64,000 nt of DNA from Psychrobacter fulvigenes (GCF_904846155.1 NZ_CAJGZP010000001.1:1116001-1180000); one strand, 5' to 3'. Positions 1-9,177 are shown, counted from the first letter of the stretch. Notes: generated from the sequence alone by a model not told the origin. Translations and numbers: made by a program.

Positions 1-581
1 TGTTAATTAAGATTAGAAGTAATGACAAGGCAAACGCCATCAAGCCAAATAATCCGCTCACTTTGTGTGCTAAATACTATTTATATTATTCATACATATT
101 ATCAATCTCTAAAAGCAGCGCTTTCTTGTCATCAATACTGACTCGTTATTGATAACCATATGATTTAACTTATGATACTCTGATAAAGGCAAGATGTTAA
201 GAACAAATTTATCGGAGGGTGTTTGTGATTTTTAGTTAAGTTTGACTATACGGTTAGCTTGATAATATGCATGAATAACAATCTTAGCCATCATTACCGG
301 CGCTTATCATAACAAAAAACCCTAATATATCAACATAAGATGTAAGGGATTACTCTAAACGCTTGTTAGAACTCTATGACTGCTAGCAGTTTGGTAGAAG
401 GTAAACGATGCTAAAAGGTAATAGGCTGTTTTTTATAAAAGATAACCGTCCATAGACCCAAATCCATGATAATTTGTTACAATTTGGCAAATGGTGAGGT
501 TTTTGGTTTTACTTATAACAAAACCACGCCATAATGGAGCGCAGTAGTATTAATAATCATTAATTCTTAGAGGATAATAAG
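1..581. other. Intergenic region, no gene recognised
   Basis: AT-rich DNA before the first gene. I see no convincing coding frame, tRNA or strong terminator. An imperfect hairpin lies around 317-350 (arms near CCCTAATATATC and GATGTAAGGG). The last 100 bases should hold the promoter and leader of the SCP2-like gene, and an AGAGGATAAT ribosome-binding stretch sits just before its ATG at 582. Confidence 0.4.
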
Positions 582-971
582 ATGGCAGTTTTTTTGACAG
601 ACGCATGGTTTGAGCAAGTTGAGCAGTTGGGGAATGAGGCTGGCGAGTTGAACTTACCACCGGCATTGGCCACTATGGTCATTAATCTAAAAGTTTCTGA
701 CGCTGAGCAAGACATTGAAGCCAATTACGCCAATGGTTTGTTACATAAAGGCTTGAATGACAACGCTACCACGACGCTATTGTTAGATCGTGATACTTTA
801 CAGTCTATTGTCACTGATTTTGATATGAATCAGATTATGGGCGCGTTTATGAATGGTAATATCCGCGTGGAAGGGGATATGTCACAGTTGATGGCGCTGC
901 AAAGCGCACGCCCAAGCTCAGAACAAAAAGAGCTATTCAGAAACATCAAGTCAATGACGACATTGGCATAA
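582..971 (+). CDS. SCP2 sterol-binding domain-like protein
   Basis: A 129-residue soluble protein with no signal peptide or membrane segment. The middle and C-terminal part (NGLLHKGLNDNATTTLLLD, then IMGAFMNGNIRVEGDMSQLM) has the pattern of the SCP2 sterol-carrier fold, in which the late strand G-x-(I/V)-x-(V/I)-x-G-D precedes a hydrophobic helix. Family members bind lipids or act as accessory domains; no ligand can be named here. The ATG at 582 has an AGAGGA ribosome-binding site. The gene appears monocistronic because a strong hairpin terminator follows. Family assignment is from pattern recognition only. Confidence 0.7.
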   Translation: MAVFLTDAWFEQVEQLGNEAGELNLPPALATMVINLKVSDAEQDIEANYANGLLHKGLNDNATTTLLLDRDTLQSIVTDFDMNQIMGAFMNGNIRVEGDMSQLMALQSARPSSEQKELFRNIKSMTTLA

Positions 972-997
972 TCACGTAAGTTTGCAATATATAAAAG

Positions 998-1040
998 CCA
1001 TAAAGAAAGCCCCTAACATGGTTAGGGGCTTTCTTTATGG
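998..1040. terminator. Perfect 20-bp hairpin terminator
   Basis: Two 20-base arms (998-1017 and 1021-1040) are perfect inverted complements around a 3-base loop. AAAGAAAG/CTTTCTTT at the outer ends gives T-rich tails on both strands. It lies between two convergent genes and probably serves both. Confidence 0.85.
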
Positions 1041-1101
1041 CTGCTGTTGCATTAGAAAAGACAGTCATCACAAGATGAAGTCTGCCAAATGCGGTCGTTA
1101 T

Positions 1102-2082
1102 CTAGCTCGCTTGTGACTGCTGATTTGATGATTCAGAGTTTTGATTCTCTTTGTAGATCGCAGCTTGGAGCCAGATATTTGCTTGAATATAATCATTGAC
1201 TTGGATAGCTTGAGTCTCTGTTGTATTGACTACGCCGATACGAACCACAAATGGGGTAGCATTTTGCTCACGCAATATGACGACATCAAACAAAAGGATG
1301 GACTTGCCATTGAATGAGGTCTCCTGCTTGCCTAATACTTGACCTTGACACCAGGCTTCATCTTCTTGGCCCAAGGTATCGCCGAATAGATAGGCGCACA
1401 TATGACCTAGGTTAATCTCTACTGGAGCCATTTGTTCTTCGGTTTTGGGCTGCCAATTTTGGATTTGCTCTTGGATATCGTCTGGAACTTGTCCATCGTT
1501 AGCAGCAACGATGTCGTTAAAGGCACGGTGATAACGAATGGCTTCTTTATCTTCTACCATGATGACTTCGTCTTGCTGACTAAGCGTAAACTCATGAGCC
1601 CAGGCGCTAAAATTGACAAAGTAAGGCGTGTTTTGTTGATATAAATGACGGTTGGCAGTATATAGTTGGTCAAAAGCATAAATGATGCTGCCATCATCAC
1701 TCCGCAGGCGTAGTACTGCGTCATGTGAATTGTCATTAACGATCATACGTTCGATGGTGCAAGTCAGACCATAGGGGCCATTGATACAAGGATAAGCGTT
1801 GATAAAGCATTCAGGCTTGCCATCTTTCATGGCCAACACTTGGTTAATATGGCATGGCTGATCTTCTGAAAGCAGCAAGCAGTTGTCTTGAGTGCTAACG
1901 TTGGCGTTTAGGCCTTTTGGTAATGCCGCTTTTTCGATCATCTGCTGCAACCATTCTGGCACATCATGACTCATATCGTCGGTTAAAATACGCCAATGAT
2001 CAGCATGACCAGCGGTCTGCTCGTCAGATAAGGTGATTTTTGTGGGAGATTGTACGTTTTTATATTGATAATTGATGGTCAT
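1102..2082 (-). CDS. Hypothetical protein, about 326 aa
   Basis: I do not recognise the family. The product is acidic and soluble-looking, with no signal peptide or membrane segment and a Gln/Ser-rich tail. Two frame-consistent starts exist: ATG at 2109 and ATG at 2082. I favour 2082 (MTINYQYKN) because the first ten residues of the longer version look like an accidental hydrophobic leader, but neither start has a strong ribosome-binding site. It is convergent with the SCP2-like gene and shares its bidirectional terminator. Function unknown. Confidence 0.6.
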   Translation of the reverse strand: MTINYQYKNVQSPTKITLSDEQTAGHADHWRILTDDMSHDVPEWLQQMIEKAALPKGLNANVSTQDNCLLLSEDQPCHINQVLAMKDGKPECFINAYPCINGPYGLTCTIERMIVNDNSHDAVLRLRSDDGSIIYAFDQLYTANRHLYQQNTPYFVNFSAWAHEFTLSQQDEVIMVEDKEAIRYHRAFNDIVAANDGQVPDDIQEQIQNWQPKTEEQMAPVEINLGHMCAYLFGDTLGQEDEAWCQGQVLGKQETSFNGKSILLFDVVILREQNATPFVVRIGVVNTTETQAIQVNDYIQANIWLQAAIYKENQNSESSNQQSQAS

Positions 2083-2186
2083 GAAAATACTCAAAATTAA
2101 GTCAGCCATGTCATTTGGTCGCGAAGACTTTATTACTAGTCTTTGTTGCTAGTACAGTAAGTTAATGTCTAAGCAATCTATAAGGT

Positions 2187-2235
2187 CTTTGCTAGCTGAT
2201 ATGCTATGTTTATGCAGCTAATATGACTAGCAAAG
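2187..2235. repeat. Imperfect inverted repeat, about 49 bp
   Basis: CTTTGCTAG at 2187-2195 is complementary to CTAGCAAAG at 2227-2235, and the inner sequence (CTGATATGC against GCAGCTAATATGA) extends the pairing imperfectly. It lies in the gap between the divergent 335-codon gene and the LolC/E-type gene. It could be a regulatory hairpin or a repeat remnant. Confidence 0.5.
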
Positions 2236-2438
2236 GCGTACCAAACGACAATGATGGGTTAATGACAATTGTCCTTAGCATACAATATATAGGTATGGAA
2301 GCAACTAATAGCAAGCCCCTCACAAAAAAATAATAACAAAGCCAAGTTTTTTGTTAGAAAATACCCAGCAGTTTTTGCGAATGATTGGCATATGTTAGAT
2401 AAATTGTGTCAAACTATCCACTTTTTGGCAGCGCCTGT

Positions 2439-2600
2439 TAGGGCATGTCCTCAATTCAATCGAAGGATACCTAAATGGGCTAAAAATGGCTGAATCTTGC
2501 CAAACAGCGTCAAGTAGCTAGGTAATATCCTGATATTATCTGCGCTATTTTGCTTGTTTGACGGCAATTTATCTCATTTTTAAAATGAGGACACGCCCTA
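2439..2600. repeat. MITE-like element, 162 bp, GGGC(A/G)TGTCCTCA ends
   Basis: TAGGGCATGTCCTCA at 2439-2453 is matched in inverted orientation by TGAGGACACGCCCTA at 2586-2600, with one mismatch. TA lies at both outer edges, which fits a duplicated TA target. The interior has no reading frame, so this is best read as a non-autonomous miniature element. It sits about 120 bp upstream of the LolC/E-type gene and may influence its promoter. Confidence 0.65.
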
Positions 2601-2723
2601 GATAAAATTAAGTAAATAAAAATAGTTAAATAAAAGCCAGATAAATAGCTGGCCTGTCTTAAACCAGATTGATGTGCCTAAGATAGCCAAAATAGGTATG
2701 TGAATAAGATAAAGAGTTTGAAT

Positions 2724-3959
2724 ATGTTTCGTCCTTTAGCGTTATTTATCGGCTTACGGTACACCCGAGCAGAGCGTAGTAATGGCTTTATCTCTTTTAT
2801 ATCGTTGATATCAATGGTGGGTTTGACCCTTGGGGTTGCGGTACTGATCACAGTCTTATCGGTAATGAATGGCTTTGATCGTGAGTTAAAAACCCGTATT
2901 TTGGGGATGGTGCCGCAGGCGACAGTGACATCTCCTGAGGTTATTAGCGATTGGAAGTTGTTGGCTGATCGTATTGAAGAAGATCCCGAAGTCACCGCAG
3001 TTGCACCTTTTATTCAGCTGCAAGGGATGCTGACAGCAAACGGTCAAGTCGCTGGAATTATGGTGACTGGTATAGAGCCTGAATATGAAAAAAACGTCTC
3101 TATTATTGATAATCATATGACAGAAGGCAGTATTGATACGTTAAAAAACGGTGACTTTAGTATCGTGCTGGGTGAAGAGATGGTGCGGTCTTTAGGGTTG
3201 GGGTTAGGTGACAAAGTCACGCTGGTATTGCCAGAAGCCTCCCCATCACCTGCAGGGGTGATACCACGCTTTAAGCGTTTTACCTTGACGGGTATCTTCA
3301 GCATTAGTCCTGAAGTCGATAGCTTAATGGCCTTTATTCCGATGAATGATGCGGCCAAGCTCCTACGTCTGCCAGAAGGCGCACAAGGGGTACGTATGAA
3401 GCTTGACGATCTGTTTAACGCACCCATTGCCGCCCAGAATGCTGCTGCCATTGCGCCTCAGCAGTTGTATCCAAATGATTGGACACAAACCCATGGCAAT
3501 CTATTTGGTGCAATCCAAATGGAAAAAGCGATGGTTGGTTTACTGCTGTTTTTGATCATTTTGGTTGCCGCTTTTAATATTGTCTCAAGCTTGGTCATGC
3601 TAGTGACGGACAAAAAAGCAGACATTGCGATCTTAAAAACTTTTGGCGCCTCACCGCGCTTGATTACGCAAGTTTTTATGGTGCAAGGTGTTGTGATTGG
3701 AGTGATTGGTACGGTCGCAGGTACGATACTTGGGATTGTGTTTGCCCTAAGTGTCAGTGATATCTTAGGCTGGATTAATCAAAGCTTTGGTCTGAACCTA
3801 TTTGATGCTTATTTTATTAATTATCTGCCGTCACAGCTGCGTTTGTCTGACGTGGTGCTCATTACGGGTGCTTCATTTGTATTGAGCTTTTTGGCAACCA
3901 TTTACCCTGCACGTCGCGCAGCCAAAATTCAGCCTGCACAGACGCTGCGTTATGAGTAG
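2724..3959 (+). CDS. lolC: Lipoprotein-releasing ABC transporter permease, LolC/LolE family
   Basis: Inner-membrane permease of the Lol system, which uses ATP to extract mature lipoproteins from the inner membrane and hand them to LolA. It has the family architecture: an N-terminal membrane segment (about residues 20-50), a large periplasmic domain (about 50-265), then three membrane segments (about 270-400). The periplasmic stretch LPEASPSPAGVIPRFKRF resembles the LolA-binding Hook loop of LolC. Length (411 aa) is typical. I chose ATG 2724 (MFRPLALFIGLRY), the usual family start; a GTG at 2700 is in frame. Only one permease gene precedes lolD, which suggests a homodimeric LolF-type transporter. 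The lolD gene follows after about 80 bp. Confidence 0.93.
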   Translation: MFRPLALFIGLRYTRAERSNGFISFISLISMVGLTLGVAVLITVLSVMNGFDRELKTRILGMVPQATVTSPEVISDWKLLADRIEEDPEVTAVAPFIQLQGMLTANGQVAGIMVTGIEPEYEKNVSIIDNHMTEGSIDTLKNGDFSIVLGEEMVRSLGLGLGDKVTLVLPEASPSPAGVIPRFKRFTLTGIFSISPEVDSLMAFIPMNDAAKLLRLPEGAQGVRMKLDDLFNAPIAAQNAAAIAPQQLYPNDWTQTHGNLFGAIQMEKAMVGLLLFLIILVAAFNIVSSLVMLVTDKKADIAILKTFGASPRLITQVFMVQGVVIGVIGTVAGTILGIVFALSVSDILGWINQSFGLNLFDAYFINYLPSQLRLSDVVLITGASFVLSFLATIYPARRAAKIQPAQTLRYE

Positions 3960-3968
3960 CTCACAATA

Positions 3969-4005
3969 CGCCCTATAGAGTTATAAAAACTACAGGGCGG
4001 TTTTT
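3969..4005 (+). terminator. Hairpin with T-run between permease gene and lolD
   Basis: CGCCCTATAG pairs with CTACAGGGCG with one mismatch and is followed by TTTTT. It resembles a weak intrinsic terminator or attenuator between two genes whose products act together, so partial read-through into lolD is likely. Confidence 0.5.
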
Positions 4006-4038
4006 AAATTGATAATAAGTATAAATGAAGGAAGCAGT

Positions 4039-4719
4039 ATGGCGGCCATCTTAGAAGCAAGTAACATCAGTAAGATATACGATGAGGGTGCGGTGCGTAC
4101 GCAAGTACTGACGGGTTTGGATCTGTCCGTTAATGCTGGCGAGCGTATTGCTATCGTTGGCACTAGTGGCTCAGGTAAAAGTACTTTGTTGCATTTACTA
4201 GGGGGGCTGGACACTCCGACCAGTGGTGAGGTATGGCTACATGGCAAATGTCTAAACAACATGAATGAAACCCAGCGCGGTGCAATGCGCAATCAGTATT
4301 TGGGATTTATTTATCAATTCCATCATCTATTAGCAGAGTTCACGGCGATAGAAAACGTTGCAATGCCTTTATTGATGCGTCCAAAAGTCTCCACCACGGA
4401 TGCGCGGCAGCAAGCAGTTGAAATCTTGGAAAATGTAGGTTTGGGACACAGATTGAATCATAGACCAGGTGAGCTGTCAGGCGGTGAGCGTCAGCGTGTG
4501 GCCATCGCCCGTGCACTAGTGACCAAGCCGTCGGTTATCTTAGCAGATGAACCCACTGGTAACTTAGACTATGACAATGCCCAAAGTGTCTTCGGTCTGT
4601 TGTCAGAGCTACAGAGTACCATGCAAACCGCACTATTGATGGTCACGCATGATCGTAATTTAGCAGCACTGGCAGATAGACAGTTGTTGTTACGCAACGG
4701 GCATTGGGAAGAGTATTAA
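4039..4719 (+). CDS. lolD: Lipoprotein-releasing system ATP-binding protein LolD
   Basis: Cytoplasmic ATPase subunit that powers lipoprotein release from the inner membrane. Visible motifs are Walker [10 protein letters not shown], a Q-loop (IYQFHHLL), signature LSGGERQ, Walker [13 protein letters not shown] and an H-loop VTHD. The Gln-Phe-His-His-Leu-Leu stretch after the Q-loop is characteristic of LolD and related MacB-type ATPases. The start at 4039 is chosen because GAAGGAAG sits 4-11 bases upstream; a TTG ten codons earlier is in frame but unsupported. 226 aa is a normal length. It pairs with the permease gene just upstream. Confidence 0.95.
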   Translation: MAAILEASNISKIYDEGAVRTQVLTGLDLSVNAGERIAIVGTSGSGKSTLLHLLGGLDTPTSGEVWLHGKCLNNMNETQRGAMRNQYLGFIYQFHHLLAEFTAIENVAMPLLMRPKVSTTDARQQAVEILENVGLGHRLNHRPGELSGGERQRVAIARALVTKPSVILADEPTGNLDYDNAQSVFGLLSELQSTMQTALLMVTHDRNLAALADRQLLLRNGHWEEY

Positions 4720-4761
4720 GCTTTATCACTAATATAGTCGACCCACTATAAAATAAACACA

Positions 4762-4831
4762 GTGCCACTAGGATGAATTTTGTGCAGCCTCTGTGAATAC
4801 AGCACGCAAGGAAAATTTATACTAGTGGCAC
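4762..4831. repeat. Palindromic repeat, 70 bp (family P3, copy a)
   Basis: Perfect 10-bp terminal arms GTGCCACTAG (4762-4771) and CTAGTGGCAC (4822-4831), with inner pairing of AATTTT with AAAATT. On the minus strand the core contains TTTTCCTTGCGTGCTGT and ACAGAGGCTGC, both also found exactly in the repeat at 38579-38654, whose terminal arms are different but again complementary. It lies downstream of lolD. Confidence 0.75.
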
Positions 4832-4928
4832 GCTATCATAATCGTACTTTTTTATTTAGGGTTTACTATAAAGTCGCAAGATAGCTTCGACTTTAACCTA
4901 CGTCATTCAAACTATAAAAAGCAACATT

Positions 4929-4997
4929 ATGAATCAAAATGATGCTCCGGTTTCTGCTTTTGATAGTATCGAAAAAGGGAATGACCCATTTAGATAA
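4929..4997 (+). CDS. Possible 22-residue small protein
   Basis: A short frame (ATG 4929, stop TAA 4995-4997) encodes MNQNDAPVSAFDSIEKGNDP plus two residues and is followed directly by a hairpin terminator. The composition looks protein-like, but no good ribosome-binding site is visible and the length alone is not significant. It could be a real small ORF, the tail of a decayed gene, or chance. Confidence 0.2.
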   Translation: MNQNDAPVSAFDSIEKGNDPFR

Positions 4998-4999
4998 GA

Positions 5000-5030
5000 T
5001 AAAAGCCGTTTTAATAACGGCTTTTTTGAT
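5000..5030. terminator. Hairpin terminator, probably bidirectional
   Basis: AAAAGCCGTT pairs with AACGGCTTTT around a short loop and is followed by TTTTGATTTTTAG on the plus strand. A-rich DNA on the other side gives a T-tail on the minus strand, so it may also end the DUF2062 gene transcript. Confidence 0.75.
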
Positions 5031-5060
5031 TTTTAGTTCTGACTATGATGAGAGACTTGA

Positions 5061-5636
5061 TTAAAATTTTGGTGGTTTGTTTGAACGCTGTCGTTGACGT
5101 TTTTGCCAACTAGTGACAGTTTTGTAACGCCAAGTACCTTTGAATGCCAATCCACAAATAATACTGGTGATAATTGCCAGTATCGTTAACCCCAAGCAGA
5201 ACGCCGTCAAAGATACCGTGCCACTGTAGGTAACTAAGGGATTGGCGCCATCTGACAATACCCATAAGCTAAAGTCAGCAATCATCCTGCCGATCAGGCG
5301 TAAGCTAATCATCGGTTCACCCATAATCTTTGCGCCCACATAGTAGCCGGCATAAAAAATGGGTAGGGTCGTCAGAGGATTGGTAATCCATGTCAGGCCA
5401 AGTGCCATAGGTACATTGGCACGAAAAATAAGCGCTCCAATCAAGGCTAGCAGCATTTGTCCTGGTAGTGGAAAAAAAGCACTGAGCACACCAATATATA
5501 CCGCTTTATTCAAACTGTGGCGGTTGAATTGCCACAAACGCGGGTCAGCCAGATGCGGCGCAAATAGTTTTAAGGTGCGACTTGCTAGTATTGTTTCGGG
5601 CGTGGGCAGTAGTTTTTTAAGACTTTTATTGGGCAC
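5061..5636 (-). CDS. DUF2062 domain-containing membrane protein
   Basis: A 191-residue inner-membrane protein with about three hydrophobic segments (around residues 48-70, 78-105 and 138-168) and basic ends. The pattern of a small Ala/Gly-rich membrane core with a TNPLTTLPIFYAGYYVG stretch is characteristic of DUF2062 proteins, which are frequent in proteobacteria and have no established function. The start is GTG with an AAGG element upstream. In several gammaproteobacteria such genes lie near comEC or lol genes, as here. The basic C-terminus is probably cytoplasmic. Confidence 0.8.
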   Translation of the reverse strand: MPNKSLKKLLPTPETILASRTLKLFAPHLADPRLWQFNRHSLNKAVYIGVLSAFFPLPGQMLLALIGALIFRANVPMALGLTWITNPLTTLPIFYAGYYVGAKIMGEPMISLRLIGRMIADFSLWVLSDGANPLVTYSGTVSLTAFCLGLTILAIITSIICGLAFKGTWRYKTVTSWQKRQRQRSNKPPKF

Positions 5637-6033
5637 AGGCTTGCCTTAAATCATTATCTACATTCCGCTGAGTATAATGCGAAAGACTGGTGTGCGATTA
5701 CACGATCTTGAGTAGAAAAATAGGATGGTAAGGGTCAAAAATTAGCGAATAAATGTATCCGCGACATGCCTAATTAGTATAGGCTAATATAGTAATAAAT
5801 GCTATTGTCGGTGCTTTACAATGAGATATTACAAAGTAGGTTGTCGATGAGCTGCTGCTATTTTTGATGCCACTTTTCGCTATCTAAAGCCAGAGTCTAT
5901 GATGGTCTATAGTAGGTCGTGTCGGTAATTAAAGTATTTATACTTCTACCCTCGTAATTTAATTGATTATAAGCCCTAAATTGAGAGTCAAATATTCTTG
6001 GTAAATTTTTAAATCATCAAGCAAGGAGTGCTG
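5637..6033. other. Divergent intergenic region between DUF2062 gene and comEC
   Basis: About 400 AT-rich bases that must carry divergent promoters. I see no RNA gene, clear operator or repeat. A short imperfect repeat of the type CTAATTAGTATAGGCTAAT occurs near 5769-5788. The comEC ribosome-binding site AAGGAG is at 6023-6028. Confidence 0.4.
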
Positions 6034-9000
6034 GTGTATTGGCTAGTTGGTATTTTAGTGATTACTATCATGATAGCGGTATTGGACATCGCTGATGATA
6101 TTGCTTTGCCAAAGGTTTCACTATTAGAAAGTATGCCGAGCTCCTTGGTTTGGCTTTTCTTAATCATAACGACCATCCTTTTATTATTTATCATTCAGCG
6201 CAACGCTTTGCCATTAAATACTAGCAATAGTTCACTTTCAAAAACCCAATCGCTTACTCGTGCTTTGTTCTTCAAGTTTTCTCGTCATCTATTGGCGATT
6301 TTAATAGCCAGTCTTGTAGTTATTGGCAGTGCGCTACAAGCGTTATCTGGCCATTGGCAGGCAGAATCGACAAAGCTTACTGAATCTATGCGAGTACAAG
6401 CATGGGTCACCGTTGAGGGCATTAGTGATAGTGTCTATGACCCTGAGACCAACAGCGGCTATCGCCAAGTGGCGACAATACAAGCACTTTCCCCCTTGGT
6501 TTCTGAATTAAGCTCTCAAGATTTGCAGACACAAACGCAAGACTATCTTAACGAAAATAGCCTAAGTAGCATAGAGGGCGATAATAATCTCCAATATCGA
6601 GTTTTACTTAATGCATATCCACAAAGTGCTAATAAAAATAATGATTTGATGGCTTTAAACCATCTGCAGCCTAACGATCAACTGCTAATGACATTGGCAA
6701 TTGCACCGTTGGCAACCTCACAGCAGGCTCTTAATAACCCATCTGGCTTTGACAGTTATCGTTGGTTGCGCGCTCGTCATATTGATGGGGTGGCGACTGT
6801 TATAGCAGCTGGAACCCCCATTAAATCAGTCAATAGCTCAGAGACTTTGGCAGCTGCATCTGAGAGCTTTTCTAACTCTGCGTCTCACTCGTCCTTGAAA
6901 CGCTTACGCATTCATATTGATCAATGGCGCTGGCAGCTACGGCAGCATTTCTATCAAGATTGGGCATTACACACCACCGCCGAGCAACAAGCCAAAGCGG
7001 TGACGCTAAGCCTGCTGACGGGAGATCGCAGCTTAATCAACCGCGATACCAAAGACCTATACCAACTGGCAGGTATCTCGCATTTGCTAGCCATCTCAGG
7101 CACGCACGTTTTATTTTTGGCGATTATGTTGGCCAGTACCGCAGTATTATTATTCGATCGTCTGTGGCCCGCGCTGTATCGCACTCTACCGCGTTGGCAA
7201 GTGCGTTGGTGGGTGATGATCAGTGCCGCTTTTATCTATGCTTTATTCACAGGGTTTGACGTACCAGCTGCGCGTACCGCGTGGATGTTATTAGCAATAG
7301 GGCTGATCAGATTGACTTTATTGCCCATCAGTACTATGCGCGTACTACTGGCATTAGCCGTATTGATGGCGTGGATTGATCCCTATGTGCTGTGGCAAGC
7401 GGGATATTGGTTGTCTTTTATCGCCGTGGCGCTGTTGCTAAAATATGATGATACCCTGCACACGCAAAGTCACTCACAGTTACCACAACCTCATCGGCGA
7501 GCCCCTAGCCATACTATCCATAAAAATAACACAGTGCTCACGCGGATATGGCTGACAGGGAAACGCATATTCAAACTGCAGTTTTGGCTGTTTATAGCGC
7601 TGCTACCTATTACCTTGCTATTGTTTGGTAAGGCATCGCTATGGGGTTTGGTTATCAATCTATTTGCCATCGGTCTATTTGGCTGGGTTATTGTGCCACT
7701 GAATCTGTTGGCAGGGCTTTGCTTTGTGTTATTACCTACTGTCGCTGATAGCATTTGGGCATTGGTCAGTATGATAGTAGCCAGTTTACATGAGCTGATA
7801 GTGTGGCTGACATCATTGCCAGCATTACCAGGTGCATGGCTATATACACCAGTGAATATGGCTATAATATTGATAGCGTTAATGGCTATGTTGCCTTGGA
7901 TATTACCACGTGGCGTGATCAGTCGTTGGTTGGTCCTGCCGCCATTGACTCTTCTAATGATGACAGTCTATGCCAATCAGCAGTCATTCTCTACAACGCC
8001 AACATTATATGTCTTGCCAACGGGTGATCAATATATAAGTGCCGCACTGTTGCAGTATCCTATTGAGGATAATAAGGGTGCTAGTGGAGACTCACACTCA
8101 GCTGCAGGTAACGTCAGCTGGCTTTTTTTAGCAGATCATCGACTACAAAGTAAACATACGATGGCTAGTACGCTAACGGCGGATAATCTGTCTGCGACTT
8201 TAGAGCAACAGTTGCGTACATTGTCTGTCAAACGCATAGAAGGTATTGTGGTACAGACCAGCGTGCCACAATTAACCGATACGCTATCGAAGCAGTCATC
8301 AAATTCATTAACGCCTAATAACAGCGCTCGTCATAATACACAAGTGTCTGAGCTGCTGCCGATGACCGTTTTACAATTGAGCCAGAGCTTGCCGACTAAT
8401 CAATATTGGCAGGCAGGAGGTCATGAACGATGGTCGACGTTTCAGCAGTTATATAGCGACAGTAATCCATCTACAGCGGTAACGACTATCAGCGCCCAAA
8501 ATTGTGATCAGGGTAAAGCTTGGCAGCTTCCCACTGGAGATTTAATGCTGCAAGCAATGACAGGTTGGAGTGAAATAGCAGATAGTAGCGTTTGGGATTG
8601 TAGTATCGCGATTGATAGTGGGCAGCCAATTGAAGTGGTTCAATACAATGCTGCCAACCCGCAGCAGCCGTTACTACTCAATACTCAAAAGCTGACTACA
8701 GAGCTATCAACAGTGTCTAGGCCACTATTAAAGCAACTGCCAGAACCAAACTCAATATCACAGCAGGATACTTATCAACCAGAGCGTCTGCAATCACGTC
8801 TTGTGCTAGATACAGCGACTCATCAGCGTGTCTGGCAACTATGGTCACTAATATGCCCCGCTGAGCCATTGGCTACTGACAGGATGCCTAACCTTTCCGT
8901 TCAGCGGTCAATTGCTCTATCTACTCGGTGGGTAACTCATAGTATGTCGCAAGTTTCTCCTGATGTGCTAAGTCGTCAGCAAGTAACAGAGGTAGTAAGC

Positions 9001-9051
9001 TATGATGGTAAGGATTTAGCAGTGGCTTTACCTCTTGGTTCTGTACCTTAA
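6034..9051 (+). CDS. comEC: ComEC/Rec2-type DNA internalization protein
   Basis: Inner-membrane channel protein that carries single-stranded DNA into the cytoplasm during natural transformation. The order of parts fits ComEC: N-terminal membrane helices (about residues 1-95), a DUF4131-type extracytoplasmic segment (about 95-290), the Competence domain with many helices containing GISHLLAISGTHVLFLA (about 350-610), and a long C-terminal soluble region (about 640-1005). That last region normally carries a metallo-beta-lactamase-like domain, but no HxHxDH-type motif is visible: the equivalent stretch reads IEGIVVQTSVPQLTDTL. At about 1005 aa it is longer than many homologues because of Ser/Gln/Asn-rich inserts. 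I chose GTG 6034, 5 bases after AGGAG; GTG 6028 overlaps the ribosome-binding site. Confidence 0.9.
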   Translation: MYWLVGILVITIMIAVLDIADDIALPKVSLLESMPSSLVWLFLIITTILLLFIIQRNALPLNTSNSSLSKTQSLTRALFFKFSRHLLAILIASLVVIGSALQALSGHWQAESTKLTESMRVQAWVTVEGISDSVYDPETNSGYRQVATIQALSPLVSELSSQDLQTQTQDYLNENSLSSIEGDNNLQYRVLLNAYPQSANKNNDLMALNHLQPNDQLLMTLAIAPLATSQQALNNPSGFDSYRWLRARHIDGVATVIAAGTPIKSVNSSETLAAASESFSNSASHSSLKRLRIHIDQWRWQLRQHFYQDWALHTTAEQQAKAVTLSLLTGDRSLINRDTKDLYQLAGISHLLAISGTHVLFLAIMLASTAVLLFDRLWPALYRTLPRWQVRWWVMISAAFIYALFTGFDVPAARTAWMLLAIGLIRLTLLPISTMRVLLALAVLMAWIDPYVLWQAGYWLSFIAVALLLKYDDTLHTQSHSQLPQPHRRAPSHTIHKNNTVLTRIWLTGKRIFKLQFWLFIALLPITLLLFGKASLWGLVINLFAIGLFGWVIVPLNLLAGLCFVLLPTVADSIWALVSMIVASLHELIVWLTSLPALPGAWLYTPVNMAIILIALMAMLPWILPRGVISRWLVLPPLTLLMMTVYANQQSFSTTPTLYVLPTGDQYISAALLQYPIEDNKGASGDSHSAAGNVSWLFLADHRLQSKHTMASTLTADNLSATLEQQLRTLSVKRIEGIVVQTSVPQLTDTLSKQSSNSLTPNNSARHNTQVSELLPMTVLQLSQSLPTNQYWQAGGHERWSTFQQLYSDSNPSTAVTTISAQNCDQGKAWQLPTGDLMLQAMTGWSEIADSSVWDCSIAIDSGQPIEVVQYNAANPQQPLLLNTQKLTTELSTVSRPLLKQLPEPNSISQQDTYQPERLQSRLVLDTATHQRVWQLWSLICPAEPLATDRMPNLSVQRSIALSTRWVTHSMSQVSPDVLSRQQVTEVVSYDGKDLAVALPLGSVP

Positions 9052-9069
9052 AGCAGGTCGTAGTATTGC

Positions 9070-9177
9070 TATAGTCAAGGAGTTTTAAAATCGCTACAAG
9101 GCGACCGACCGCAGATAGTACACTAAGTACCTCTAGGGCGGGTAACACCGTAGCGGTTTAAAAGTGCTCCGACTATA
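9070..9177 (-). repeat. MITE-like 108-bp repeat (family P1, copy A)
   Basis: Begins TATAGTC and ends GACTATA, with imperfect 28-bp inverted ends of the form TATAGTC-N7-TTTTAAAA-CGCTAC. It is nearly identical over 108 bp to the elements at 11462-11569 and 50235-50342 and lies in inverted orientation to both. It occupies most of the comEC to S49 peptidase gap. No coding capacity. Confidence 0.85.

Noticed and set aside
1554-1736. Minus-strand 60-residue frame inside the hypothetical gene at 1102-2082
   Set aside because: It overlaps the longer frame on the same strand, has no ribosome-binding site and no recognisable domain.
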